Positions 1 through 8,270 of a stretch of DNA of 38,991 nucleotides are shown piece by piece. Position 1 is the stretch's first letter, and every line of letters starts with the position of its first letter. The stretch lies in NCBI GenBank assembly GCA_902785105.1, contig CACZXF010000010.1:1-38991 (forward strand). Reading direction: 5' to 3'. Below the pieces are notes generated by a model that was not told the DNA's origin, ran no database searches, and saw only the letters and a list, made by a program, of their open reading frames with translations. This stretch comes from an uncultured Eubacteriales bacterium (GTDB taxonomy: Bacteria > Bacillota > Clostridia > Christensenellales > Aristaeellaceae). A program made the position numbers and the translations under genes.

Positions 1-96
1 GGCGGCACTTCATGGCGTCTCTTCTTTTGATGCAATCGTTGCTGCTTTTCGGGGTGAGGCTGATGGGGCATTATTCGGGGTGGACTGAACAGTTAC
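1..96 (-). repeat. Left copy of a 96-bp inverted terminal repeat, probable IS end
   Basis: Bases 1-96 are the exact reverse complement of 38894-38989; identity stops at base 97. Read away from the window interior (minus strand from base 96) the copy begins GTAACTGTTCAGTCC. Ends beginning GTAA are typical of the IS66 family, so this may be the edge of a multicopy insertion sequence at which the assembly broke. On the plus strand an open frame runs from base 2 to a TGA at 86-88, eight bases before the element edge; it could be the tail of a transposase but I do not recognise its sequence. Exact duplication is seen directly; the IS assignment is inference. Confidence 0.6.
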
Positions 97-111
97 TTTT
101 CAACATTGAAT

Positions 112-333
112 ACAAGCTGTGCGTTGATGGGAAAGAGTAACCGTTGAAAGCGCTATAGAGAGGGACGCCCCGGCTGCAAGCGTTCCGCGCGGCAGGCGGT
201 GAAAGACATTCCCGGAGCATCCGCCCCGCGGCGTATTCCGGCGATAACGGAAACTGAGAGGAAGCCAGATGGCTTCAAAGCAGGGTGGCACCGCGGAACC
301 TTCGCCCCTACGATTGGGACGGAGGCGTTTTTT
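112..333 (+). promoter_or_regulatory. T-box riboswitch leader of hisS-aspS
   Basis: The canonical T-box sequence AGGGTGGCACCGCGG lies at 282-296. Upstream are the Stem I elements: the GATGGGAAAGAGTAA block at 126-140, the AGAGAGGG region at 157-164, and the specifier-loop 3' side GTGAAAGACATTCCC at 199-213. GGGAA (129-133) can pair with TTCCC (209-213) and ACCG (140-143) with CGGT (197-200), which leaves GAC (205-207) followed by A in the loop: an Asp codon. A His codon CAT (207-209) overlaps it by one base. A perfect Stem III (GAAGCC/GGCTTC, 261-276) precedes the T-box. Uncharged tRNA would stabilise the antiterminator and let transcription enter hisS-aspS. Confidence 0.95.
303..333 (+). terminator. 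Intrinsic terminator of the T-box leader
   Basis: CGCCCC (303-308) can pair with GGAGGCG (321-327, one bulged A), followed by six T residues at 328-333. It directly follows the T-box sequence, which forms the competing antiterminator. This is the regulated stop that charged tRNA would favour. Confidence 0.85.
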
Positions 334-362
334 ATGTATTACACCATGAAGGGAGACAGAAT

Positions 363-1619
363 ATGCTGACACAGGCCCCCAAGGGCACCCTTGACATGCT
401 GCCCCAGGATTCCCACCGGTGGCAGTCCATCGAGCGCAGTATGCGCAAAGCCTGCGCACTGGCGGGCTATCGGGAGATTCGCACCCCCATATTTGAGCAC
501 ACCGAGCTGTTCCAGCGCGGCGTGGGCGATACCACGGATGTGGTGCAGAAGGAGATGTACACCTTCGAGGACAAGGGCAACCGCTCCATCACCTTAAAAC
601 CCGAGGGCACGGCGGGGGCGGTCCGCGCTTTCATCGAGAGTCACATGTACGCCGACGCGCTGCCCGCGAAGCTGTACTATTCCGCCTGTCCCTGTTTCCG
701 GTATGAAAAGCCCCAGTCCGGACGGCTGCGCCAGTTCCACCAGAACGGCGTGGAGGTTTTCGGCGCGAAGGACGCCAGCGTGGACGCGGAGATCATCAAG
801 CTGGCCATGGACATATTAAAAGCCAACGGCATCGAGGGGCTGAAGCTGAACATCAACTCCATCGGCTGCCCCAACTGCCGCAAGGCGTATCTTGAAAAGC
901 TGCGCGACTACCTGCTGCCTAAGCTGCCGACGCTGTGCAAGACCTGTCAGGAACGCTTCGAGCGCAACCCCATGCGCATACTCGACTGCAAGGAGGACGC
1001 CCCGAAGCTGACGGACGCCCCTGCCATGCTGGACAATCTGTGCGAAGATTGCGCCAGCCACTTTGAGAAGCTGAAGGGCTATCTCGGGGCCATGAACCTG
1101 CAATACGCCATCGACCCCCGGATCGTCCGCGGGCTGGACTACTACACCAAGACCGTCTTTGAGATCATCACCGACACCCCGGACGGCGGCGAGCTGACCG
1201 TCTGCGGCGGCGGGCGCTACGACGGCCTGGTGGAGGAGCTGGGCGGCCCCGCCACGCCCGGCATCGGCTGGGGCATGGGCATCGAGCGGATGCTGATGGT
1301 GCAGGACATGCGCGGCACCGCGCCGAAAGCCCCGGATTACCTGGACGCCTTCGTGGTCACGCTGGGCGACGAGGCCCGCATGGCCGGCGTGAAGCTGGTG
1401 AATGAGCTGCGCGGCCAGGGCGTTAAGGCCGACCTGGACCATGCTGCCCGGAGCATGAAGGCCCAGTTCAAGTATGCCAACAAGCTGGGCGTCAAAAACG
1501 TCATCGTCATCGCCTCCGACGAGCTGCAGCGGGGCACCGTCAAGCTTCGCGACATGGTCAACAGCACCGAACAGGAGCTGCCCATGGAGCAGGTCGTGGA
1601 GATGTTCGCAAACTCATAA
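363..1619 (+). CDS. hisS: Histidyl-tRNA synthetase
   Basis: Class II aminoacyl-tRNA synthetase that attaches histidine to tRNA-His in the cytosol; 418 residues, the usual bacterial length. The ATG at 363 follows GGGAG at 351 and gives the expected N-terminus (MLTQAPKGTLDMLP). Visible motifs are TLKPEGTAGAVRA, the motif 2 region RYEKPQSGRLRQFHQ, the HisRS-specific IVRGLDYYTKTVFE and GGGRYDGL, then an anticodon-binding C-terminal domain. Four cysteines in the SIGCPNCRK...LCKTC segment are typical of Firmicute HisRS. It is first in a two-gene operon with aspS, 18 bp apart, controlled by the T-box leader upstream. A longer frame back to 285 runs through the T-box itself and is not the real start. 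Confidence 0.98.
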   Translation: MLTQAPKGTLDMLPQDSHRWQSIERSMRKACALAGYREIRTPIFEHTELFQRGVGDTTDVVQKEMYTFEDKGNRSITLKPEGTAGAVRAFIESHMYADALPAKLYYSACPCFRYEKPQSGRLRQFHQNGVEVFGAKDASVDAEIIKLAMDILKANGIEGLKLNINSIGCPNCRKAYLEKLRDYLLPKLPTLCKTCQERFERNPMRILDCKEDAPKLTDAPAMLDNLCEDCASHFEKLKGYLGAMNLQYAIDPRIVRGLDYYTKTVFEIITDTPDGGELTVCGGGRYDGLVEELGGPATPGIGWGMGIERMLMVQDMRGTAPKAPDYLDAFVVTLGDEARMAGVKLVNELRGQGVKADLDHAARSMKAQFKYANKLGVKNVIVIASDELQRGTVKLRDMVNSTEQELPMEQVVEMFANS

Positions 1620-1637
1620 TTGCAGGAGGAAAACAAA

Positions 1638-3422
1638 ATGCTTTCTCACAAAAGGGACCACTATTGCGGACTGTTGAACGAGTCCAACGTCAATGAGACC
1701 GTCCACCTGTCGGGCTGGGTGCAGCGCACCCGCGATCTGGGCGGCGTGGTGTTCGTATGGCTGCGGGACCGGGAGGGTCTGGTGCAGTTGGTGTTCGATG
1801 CGGACGTCTGCGGCGATGAGATCTTCGCCCTGGGCCGCTCCCTGCGCTCGGAGTATGTGCTGACCGTGTCCGGCGAGGTACGTTTGCGCGATGCGGGCGC
1901 CATCAATAAGGACCTGGCCACCGGCACCATCGAGGTGTTCGTGAAGGACGCCGTGTTGCTGAACAAGTCCGAGACCCCGCCCATCTACATCGACGACAAG
2001 GCCGACGAGAACGAGCTGGTGCGCCTGAAGTACCGCTATCTTGACCTGCGCCGCCCCTCCATGCAGGAGAAGCTCCGCCTGCGCAGCAAGGTGGTCAACT
2101 GCATCCGCTACGAGCTGGATGATTTGGGCTTCACCGAGGTGGAGACGCCCATCCTCTCCAAGTCCACCCCTGAAGGAGCCCGCGACTTCCTGGTACCCTC
2201 CCGCCTGCATCCCGGCACGTTCTACGCCCTGCCCCAGAGTCCGCAGATCTACAAGCAGCTCCTGATGCTGGCCGGCTTTGACAAGTATTACCAGATCGCC
2301 CGCTGCTTCCGCGACGAGGACAACCGCGCCGACCGCCAGCCGGAGTTCACCCAGTGCGACATCGAGATGAGCTTCATCGACGAGGAGGACATCTACGCCA
2401 CCGTCGAAAAGGTGTTCGCCCGCATCTTCAAGGAGATCAAGGGCATCGAGCTGAAGCTTCCCCTGCCCCGGATGCCCTGGCGCGAGGCTATGGAGCGCTT
2501 CGGCAGCGACAAGCCGGACACTCGCTTCGGCATGGAGCTGGTGAACCTGACGGACAAGCTGGGCAAGACGGGCTTCGTGGTGTTCGATTCCGCCATCGAG
2601 GCGGGCGGCCGTGTGGAAGCCATCAACGCCAAGGGCCTGGCTACCCTCACCCGCAAGCAGATCGACAGCCTGGCCGAGTACGTCAAGACCTACCGGGCCA
2701 AGGGCCTGCCCTACATGACCTTCACCGCCGATGGCAACGTGAAGTCCAGCTTCAACAAGTTCATGTCCGACGAGCTGATCGAGACCGTGCGCCTTGAGAT
2801 GAACGCCGAGCCCGGCGACATCATCTTCTTCGGCGCGGACAAGAAGAACGTGGTCTGGCAGGCGCTGGGCGCGCTTCGCTGCGAGATCGCCCGCCGGCAG
2901 GACATGATCGACCACAGCAAGTACAACCTGTTCTGGGTCACCGAGTTCCCGCTGTTCGAGTACTCTGAGGAGGAGGAGCGCTGGGTCGCCGCCCACCATC
3001 CCTTCACGAGCTGGTACGCCGAGGACAACAAGTATCTGGACACCGACAAGGAGCAGGTGCGCTCCCGGGCCTATGACCTGGTGATGAACGGCATCGAGCT
3101 GGCCAGCGGCTCCATCCGCATCCACCGCTCCGACATGCAGGCCCAGATGTTCGATATGATCGGCCTGAGCCAGGAAGAGGCCCAGCACCGCTTCGGCTTC
3201 CTGCTGGACGCCTTCAAGTACGGCGCGCCGCCCCACGGCGGTCTGGCCTTCGGCATCGACCGTCTGGTGATGCTGCTGACCGATTCCGACAGCCTGCGGG
3301 ACATCATCGCCTTCCCCAAGGCCAACAGCGCCAACTGCCTGATGATGGAGACCCCCGCCGACGTGCGCCCGGATCAGTTGGAAATCCTCAAGATAAAGAT
3401 CGACATGCCCGCCGAGGCGTGA
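1638..3422 (+). CDS. aspS: Aspartyl-tRNA synthetase
   Basis: Class II synthetase charging tRNA-Asp; 594 residues, the normal size for the bacterial type with a GAD insertion domain. The ATG at 1638 follows AGGAGG at 1624. An N-terminal OB-fold anticodon-binding domain ([25 protein letters not shown]) is followed by the catalytic core with [40 protein letters not shown] (motif 2) and [11 protein letters not shown] (motif 3). The hisS-aspS pairing is conserved in Firmicutes and explains a T-box that reads an Asp codon. A strong terminator follows seven bases after the stop. Confidence 0.98.
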   Translation: MLSHKRDHYCGLLNESNVNETVHLSGWVQRTRDLGGVVFVWLRDREGLVQLVFDADVCGDEIFALGRSLRSEYVLTVSGEVRLRDAGAINKDLATGTIEVFVKDAVLLNKSETPPIYIDDKADENELVRLKYRYLDLRRPSMQEKLRLRSKVVNCIRYELDDLGFTEVETPILSKSTPEGARDFLVPSRLHPGTFYALPQSPQIYKQLLMLAGFDKYYQIARCFRDEDNRADRQPEFTQCDIEMSFIDEEDIYATVEKVFARIFKEIKGIELKLPLPRMPWREAMERFGSDKPDTRFGMELVNLTDKLGKTGFVVFDSAIEAGGRVEAINAKGLATLTRKQIDSLAEYVKTYRAKGLPYMTFTADGNVKSSFNKFMSDELIETVRLEMNAEPGDIIFFGADKKNVVWQALGALRCEIARRQDMIDHSKYNLFWVTEFPLFEYSEEEERWVAAHHPFTSWYAEDNKYLDTDKEQVRSRAYDLVMNGIELASGSIRIHRSDMQAQMFDMIGLSQEEAQHRFGFLLDAFKYGAPPHGGLAFGIDRLVMLLTDSDSLRDIIAFPKANSANCLMMETPADVRPDQLEILKIKIDMPAEA

Positions 3423-3428
3423 CAAAAC

Positions 3429-3462
3429 CGGGAGCCGCCTGAACGGGCGACTCCCGTTTTTC
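3429..3462 (+). terminator. Intrinsic terminator after aspS
   Basis: CGGGAG-C-CGCC and GGCG-A-CTCCCG arms (3429-3456) form a long GC-rich hairpin followed by TTTTT at 3457-3461. It ends the hisS-aspS transcript 20 bp before the MATE gene. Confidence 0.92.
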
Positions 3463-3481
3463 GTCCAAATGGTATCAAACC

Positions 3482-4834
3482 ATGCTTACTAAAGATCATT
3501 TCTTCTATAAATCCTTCATCGCCCTGGCCGTCGCGCTGATGGTGGAGCAGGCGGTGATACTGTCGGTCAATCTGATCGACAATCTGATGCTGGGGGCCTA
3601 TTCCGAGGCGGCGCTGTCCGGCGTGGCAGCGGTGAATCAGATCCAATTTGTATTGCAGCAGATCGTCTATGGCGTCTCCAACGGTATGATCGTGTTGGGC
3701 AGCCAGTACTGGGGCCAGGGCCGAACGGGAGAAATAAAGAAGTTGGCGGCCATCGGCATGTGGATCATCATCGGCATCACGCTGGCGCTGTTTGTGGCGG
3801 TGTCCGTCGTGCCTTACGGGGCGCTGGCGCTGTTTACAGACAACGCCGCCATCGCGGAGCAGGGTGTGCAGTATCTCAGAATCATGCGGTGGTCCTATGT
3901 GTTCTTCGGCATGACTACGGTGATGCTGGGGGCCATGCGCATCGCGGAGACGGTAAAGATCGCTCTGAGGGTATCGGTGGTATCGCTGCTGGTCAACGTG
4001 TCCATCAACTATCTGCTCATTACCGGCAACCTGGGCTTTCCCGAGATGGGCGTGCGCGGCGCGGCCATCGGCACGCTGACCGCCCGCATCGTCGAATGTA
4101 TCATCGTGGGTGTATACCTGTTCACACGAGAGAAGAAGCTGCGCCTCTTGCCTGCCGATTTTCTCAGATTGGACAGCACGATGCTGGGCGACTACATCCG
4201 GGTCAGTGCGCCCATCATCGGCGCGGCAGTGATCTGGGGCGTTGGCAACGCGGTGCAGACCATGATACTCGGTCACATGGACAAGTCCGCCATCGCCGCC
4301 CAGTCCATCAGCAACACGCTTTTCCTGCTGCTGAAGGTGACCTCCGTCGGCGCGTCCTCGGCGGCGTCGGTCATCATCGGCAAGACCGTGGGTGCGGGGA
4401 ACCTCGACAAGGTTAAGGAGTACACCCGCACTTTGCAGGTGCTTTTCCTCGGTATCGGCTTGGTATTGGCGGGGCTGTTTGCCGCTATCGGCTTCAACCT
4501 GCTGGCAGTTTACAACATCTCCGATGAGACCCGTCAGATGGCGCGGGCGTTTATCATCATTCAGACCATCACCATGTTCACCATGTCCTACCAAATGCCT
4601 GTCAACGCCGGCATCATCCGGGGCGGCGGCGATACGCGGTTCATATTCATACTGGACATCGTCTCACAGGTGGGCATTGTGATACCCCTGGCATTACTGG
4701 CCGCTTTCGTATGGCACTTGTCGCCGGTGATAGTCACCTTCATACTCAATTCCGACCAGATCTTCAAATGCGTGCCCGCTTTTATCCGTGTCAACAGCTA
4801 CAAGTGGGTCCGCAATCTGACGCGGCCCGAATGA
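3482..4834 (+). CDS. MATE-family multidrug/cation exporter
   Basis: 450-residue polytopic membrane protein with about twelve hydrophobic segments, the MATE length and topology. The N-terminus (IALAVALMVEQAVILSVNLIDNLMLG) and the repeated second half (GAAVIWGVGNAVQTMILGHMDKSAIAAQS) match the two six-helix bundles of MATE transporters, which export drugs or metabolites in exchange for Na+ or H+. The substrate cannot be told. The start at 3482 lacks a good Shine-Dalgarno sequence and no clear promoter fits the short gap after the aspS terminator, so expression may rely on read-through or on a promoter I cannot see. It ends at a hairpin shared with the convergent miaA. Confidence 0.92.
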   Translation: MLTKDHFFYKSFIALAVALMVEQAVILSVNLIDNLMLGAYSEAALSGVAAVNQIQFVLQQIVYGVSNGMIVLGSQYWGQGRTGEIKKLAAIGMWIIIGITLALFVAVSVVPYGALALFTDNAAIAEQGVQYLRIMRWSYVFFGMTTVMLGAMRIAETVKIALRVSVVSLLVNVSINYLLITGNLGFPEMGVRGAAIGTLTARIVECIIVGVYLFTREKKLRLLPADFLRLDSTMLGDYIRVSAPIIGAAVIWGVGNAVQTMILGHMDKSAIAAQSISNTLFLLLKVTSVGASSAASVIIGKTVGAGNLDKVKEYTRTLQVLFLGIGLVLAGLFAAIGFNLLAVYNISDETRQMARAFIIIQTITMFTMSYQMPVNAGIIRGGGDTRFIFILDIVSQVGIVIPLALLAAFVWHLSPVIVTFILNSDQIFKCVPAFIRVNSYKWVRNLTRPE

Positions 4835-4836
4835 CA

Positions 4837-4873
4837 AATCAGGGACGAGGCTCATTTGACCTCGTCCCTGATT
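4837..4873. terminator. Bidirectional terminator between the MATE gene and miaA
   Basis: AATCAGGGACGAGG (4837-4850) and CCTCGTCCCTGATT (4860-4873) are a perfect 14-bp inverted repeat with a 9-base loop. It can act for the plus-strand MATE gene and for miaA coming the other way. The miaA stop codon (4852-4854) is in the loop and the last miaA codons form one arm. Confidence 0.88.
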
Positions 4874-5793
4874 CTTTCATACATTTCTTCTGCGAGGAAT
4901 TCCGCGCTGCGGCCCACAGCGGGCAGCCATATCACCCGTTCGTCATGCTTGAACCATGTGAGCTGGCGCTTGGCGAAATTGCGGGTGGCCTGCTTCATCC
5001 AATAGATTGCCTTTTCCATGGACACCTCTCCCCTCAGGGCGGCGGCGATCTCCTTGTAGCCGATGGCCTGCACGGCGGTGGGATGACTGTTTTCGTCTGC
5101 CATCAGGCGGCGAACCTCATCGACCAAACCGCGCTCCAGCATTTCATCCACACGCCGATTGATGCGGCTGTACAATTCATCCCTCGGCCAGTCCGGCGCG
5201 AAGATGACCTCACGATAGTCGCCGGGGCGCTCTTTGTCTCGGCGAATCTGCTCGGTCTGGGTGAGGCCGGTCAATCGGTAGATTTCGATGGCGCGGGACA
5301 CCCGGCGCACGTCGTTTTCATGGAGCCGCGCGGCGCTGTCCGGGTCCACGGCCTTCAACATATCGTGGAGTTTGTGCCGACCCTCCGGAGTCTCGCCCAT
5401 AGCCATCAGCTCGGCGTGCATAGCCTCGTCGGACTGCTGGGAGAAGCTCATAGGGCGGGTGACAGCGTTGATGTACAGCCCCGTGCCGCCGCACAGTACC
5501 GGCAGCTTGCCGCGCTCTTCGATCTCCGCGATGCAAGCTTTGGCATCCGCGCGGTAGACGTCGGCGGTGTAGCGCTCGGCGGGATCGACCATGCCCATCA
5601 TGTGGTGGGGTATGCCGCCCCGCTCATGCTCGTCCGGCACCGCGGAAAGCACCTCCATGCCCCTATAGACCTGCATGGAGTCCGCGGAGACCACCTCGCC
5701 CCCCGCCAGCCTGCACAGCGACACCGCGCAGGCGGTCTTTCCCGAGGCTGTCGGACCGGCCACCACGGGCAAAAGCGGCTTGACCATTGGCAT
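4852..5793 (-). CDS. miaA: tRNA dimethylallyltransferase MiaA
   Basis: Transfers dimethylallyl from DMAPP to N6 of A37 in tRNAs reading UNN codons, giving i6A; MiaB, encoded in the same series, then makes ms2i6A. 313 residues, standard length. The P-loop GPTASGKTA is near residue 13, followed by SADSMQVYRGM, GGTGLYINA, RDKERPGDYR and AIGYKEI, all MiaA hallmarks. The ATG at 5793 is preceded by GGAGAGGG. It is the last gene of the miaB-ylbF-mutS-GNAT-mutL-miaA series, 15 bp after mutL. The mutL-miaA order is widely conserved. Confidence 0.97.
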   Translation of the reverse strand: MPMVKPLLPVVAGPTASGKTACAVSLCRLAGGEVVSADSMQVYRGMEVLSAVPDEHERGGIPHHMMGMVDPAERYTADVYRADAKACIAEIEERGKLPVLCGGTGLYINAVTRPMSFSQQSDEAMHAELMAMGETPEGRHKLHDMLKAVDPDSAARLHENDVRRVSRAIEIYRLTGLTQTEQIRRDKERPGDYREVIFAPDWPRDELYSRINRRVDEMLERGLVDEVRRLMADENSHPTAVQAIGYKEIAAALRGEVSMEKAIYWMKQATRNFAKRQLTWFKHDERVIWLPAVGRSAEFLAEEMYERIRDEVK

Positions 5794-5808
5794 GTAAACA
5801 CCCTCTCC

Positions 5809-7713
5809 TTACTGAATCCGCTTGAACATCTTCTCCATTTCCCGCTTTGAAATGGATTTCATGACGGGCCGCCCGTGGGGGCAGGTGGGCGGTGCGCCGG
5901 TTTCCAACATCTGCCTGATGAGGGTCTCCACCTCAGAATCGCTCAGCGGGTCGCCGCCCTTGACGGCGGATTTGCAGGACATCTGCATGATCTCGGCCCG
6001 TCGCAGGTCCACGGCGGCGGTTTTGACCTTATCCAGGGCGCCCAGCGCGTCCATAAAGGCGGGCTTCATGTCGGCTCGGCCCAGAATCACCGGCACGGAG
6101 CGCACTTGTATGTCCCGCTCGCCGAAGGGCTCCACATCGTAGCCCGCCTCCCGGAACATTTCCAAATTTTCGCTGACCAGCGCCATCTCACGGGCGGTCA
6201 AATGGAGCACCATGGGTGTCAATAGCTGCTGGGACGCCTCCCCCGCCTCCACCTGCTTCATGAACCGCTCGTAGTTCAGGCGCTCGTGGGCGGCGTGCTG
6301 GTCGATCATCACCAGCGCGTCGTTAGCCTCAACGAGAATATAGGTGTTCATCAGCACGCCGATGACGCGATAATCTGGGACTTTGCTCTCCTTAACCTCT
6401 GGAACAGCTTCGACCAACGTAACCTGCGCAACCTCCTCCCGATGAACCGGACGGACAAATGCGGGCATGGGTGTCTGCACGGGTGGCTGAGGCGTGGCGG
6501 GAGGCGGCACGGGAATCGGCCTTGGCGGCGGGGTCGTGGGGCGTGGCGTCCAGGGCAGGCTCTCCCGCAAAGCGGTGCTGCCTGTCCCCTTGTGCTTCTC
6601 CATCTCACGATCAATGGCGGCCCTGTAATCCTCTGTGGGTACCGGCGCTTCGGGCTGGATCTGACGAACCTCGGCCACGCGCTCGATGGTCTTCGGGGCC
6701 AGCCTCTCCGGCTCCAATTGCAGCACTTTTTCCCCCGCGAAGGCGGTCTCCATCAGCCTCTGGGCGGTCTGACGCATGGCGGCCTCGTCCTTGAAGCGTA
6801 CCTCCAGTTTGTTGGGGTGGACGTTGACGTTGACACTGGAGGGCGGGAGCACCACATTCAACGCGCACATGGGATAGAGGCCGATGGTCACCCGCGTGCG
6901 GCAGACCTCCTCCAGCGCCTTAGTCAGCGACGCGCAGCGGACGGCACGCCCGTTGATAAAAAAAGCCTGATGGGCCCGTGTGGACTTGGCCAGCTCCCCT
7001 ACGCCGATCAGGCCATATATGCGCGTCCCGCCCTCGGCGGCATCCAGCGGCACCATCTGGGACGCGGCGGCTTTGCCGTACACTGCGAACACGGCGTGCT
7101 GCAAATTGCCGTCGCCGAAGCTGTGGTAGACGGTCTGACCGTTGCTGATAAACCGCACGGAAACCTTCGGATTGCCCATCAGCATTCGCGCCACGGTGTC
7201 CGCCACCAGCCCGCCCTCGTAATTGGGCTTTTTGAGGAAGGCACGGCGCACGGGGATATTGTAGAACAGGTCCTTCATTATGAAGGTGGTGCCCTCCGGG
7301 CAGCCGATCTCCTGGACCCGGATGTCCTTGCCGCCGTCGATGTTCAGCCGGACACCGGTGTCCTGCCCCTTCGCCCGGGTGGTCATCTCAACATGGGAGA
7401 CCGACGCGATGGAGGGCAGCGCCTCGCCGCGAAAGCCCAGTGTGCGGATGTCATCCAGCTGGTCGGCAGTCTGGAGCTTGGAAGTGGCGTGATTTTCAAA
7501 GGCGATGCGCACCTGGCCCGGCTCGATGCCGCAGCCGTTGTCCGTCACCCGGAGGTAGTCGATGCCGCCGCCCCGGATCTCCACGGTGATGGCCGTGGCC
7601 CCGGCGTCGATGGAATTCTCCATCAGCTCCTTCACCACGGAGCTGGGCCGCTCCACCACCTCGCCGGCGGCGATGCGTCCCACCGTTGCGGCGTCCAGTA
7701 CGCGAATGGGCAT
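5809..7713 (-). CDS. mutL: DNA mismatch repair protein MutL (endonuclease type)
   Basis: Couples mismatch recognition by MutS to strand incision. The N-terminal GHKL ATPase has NSIDAGAT, VTDNGCGI and TLGFRGEAL. A proline-rich linker around residues 385-430 leads to a C-terminal endonuclease domain with DQHAAHERLNYE (the metal-binding DQHA-x2-E-x4-E motif), SCKSAVKGGD and CPHGRP, as expected in bacteria lacking MutH. The start is taken at the second of two adjacent ATGs (7713), seven bases after GGAGG, giving 634 residues; the first ATG (7716) overlaps the stop of the preceding GNAT gene as TAATG, indicating translational coupling. Confidence 0.97.
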   Translation of the reverse strand: MPIRVLDAATVGRIAAGEVVERPSSVVKELMENSIDAGATAITVEIRGGGIDYLRVTDNGCGIEPGQVRIAFENHATSKLQTADQLDDIRTLGFRGEALPSIASVSHVEMTTRAKGQDTGVRLNIDGGKDIRVQEIGCPEGTTFIMKDLFYNIPVRRAFLKKPNYEGGLVADTVARMLMGNPKVSVRFISNGQTVYHSFGDGNLQHAVFAVYGKAAASQMVPLDAAEGGTRIYGLIGVGELAKSTRAHQAFFINGRAVRCASLTKALEEVCRTRVTIGLYPMCALNVVLPPSSVNVNVHPNKLEVRFKDEAAMRQTAQRLMETAFAGEKVLQLEPERLAPKTIERVAEVRQIQPEAPVPTEDYRAAIDREMEKHKGTGSTALRESLPWTPRPTTPPPRPIPVPPPATPQPPVQTPMPAFVRPVHREEVAQVTLVEAVPEVKESKVPDYRVIGVLMNTYILVEANDALVMIDQHAAHERLNYERFMKQVEAGEASQQLLTPMVLHLTAREMALVSENLEMFREAGYDVEPFGERDIQVRSVPVILGRADMKPAFMDALGALDKVKTAAVDLRRAEIMQMSCKSAVKGGDPLSDSEVETLIRQMLETGAPPTCPHGRPVMKSISKREMEKMFKRIQ

Positions 7714-7715
7714 CA

Positions 7716-8270
7716 TTACACCTCCAAATCCAATCCCGTCTTTTGAGAAACCAGCCGCCATCCCTCCCGCTCGGAGGGGTCGCGAAGCATCGGCCGAAAG
7801 CCGAATTTATGGTATACTTTTATGGCTACCCAGCTCGCCGTCTGGGTCTTTAATATCGCGCGGCGATGGCCGAGACTGCGCATGTGCTGAAGCGCAAGCG
7901 AAACCAGCGGGCAGCTCAAACCCTGCCCCTGATGGTCAGCATCCACCGATACCCAATGAAGAACGCCTACAGCAGGGTCCGCATCGTCAAACCACGCCGT
8001 CGCCGTGGCAAAGGGCACATCAATGTCGGTCAAAAATAACATGCGCTCTTTGAGCGGTTCATCCTCCGGGAAATAGCGCCTGAACTTGACGGACGCATCC
8101 GCTTCCCGCTCAAATTCCCCCGCTGAGGTTTCAATGCGCGCCCAGTTGGCGATATCACCGGGGACATAGAATCGCCATCTATAGCGCTCCGGCAGAGGAT
8201 AGACCGGAGCATCCTCCAGCGAATCCAACCGCATAAAGAGATTGATCCACGGTATCGTTCGATCCATCAT
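7716..8270 (-). CDS. GNAT-family N-acetyltransferase
   Basis: 184-residue protein with a GNAT acetyl-CoA binding core: a beta strand LHWVSVDADH leading into HQGQGL (residues 113-118, the Q/R-x-x-G-x-G/A motif A) and a later VAIKVYHKFGF segment typical of motif B. The first ~60 residues are not recognisable. Its start overlaps the mutS stop by four bases (ATGA) and its stop overlaps the first mutL ATG, so it lies between and is co-translated with mutS and mutL. The substrate is unknown. Position alone does not prove a role in repair. Confidence 0.85.
   Translation of the reverse strand: MMDRTIPWINLFMRLDSLEDAPVYPLPERYRWRFYVPGDIANWARIETSAGEFEREADASVKFRRYFPEDEPLKERMLFLTDIDVPFATATAWFDDADPAVGVLHWVSVDADHQGQGLSCPLVSLALQHMRSLGHRRAILKTQTASWVAIKVYHKFGFRPMLRDPSEREGWRLVSQKTGLDLEV

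Noticed and set aside
285-362. Upstream extension of hisS
   Set aside because: It would translate the T-box and terminator. The ATG at 363 has a Shine-Dalgarno and gives the family N-terminus.
1614-3425. 603-codon open frame antisense to all of aspS
   Set aside because: Its product is low-complexity His/Leu/Val/Ala-rich with no recognisable domain. It mirrors the codon pattern of a GC-rich gene on the other strand and lacks a ribosome-binding site.
6286-7746. 486-codon plus-strand frame opposite mutL
   Set aside because: Shadow of mutL codon use; no domain and no start signal, while MutL motifs are complete on the other strand.
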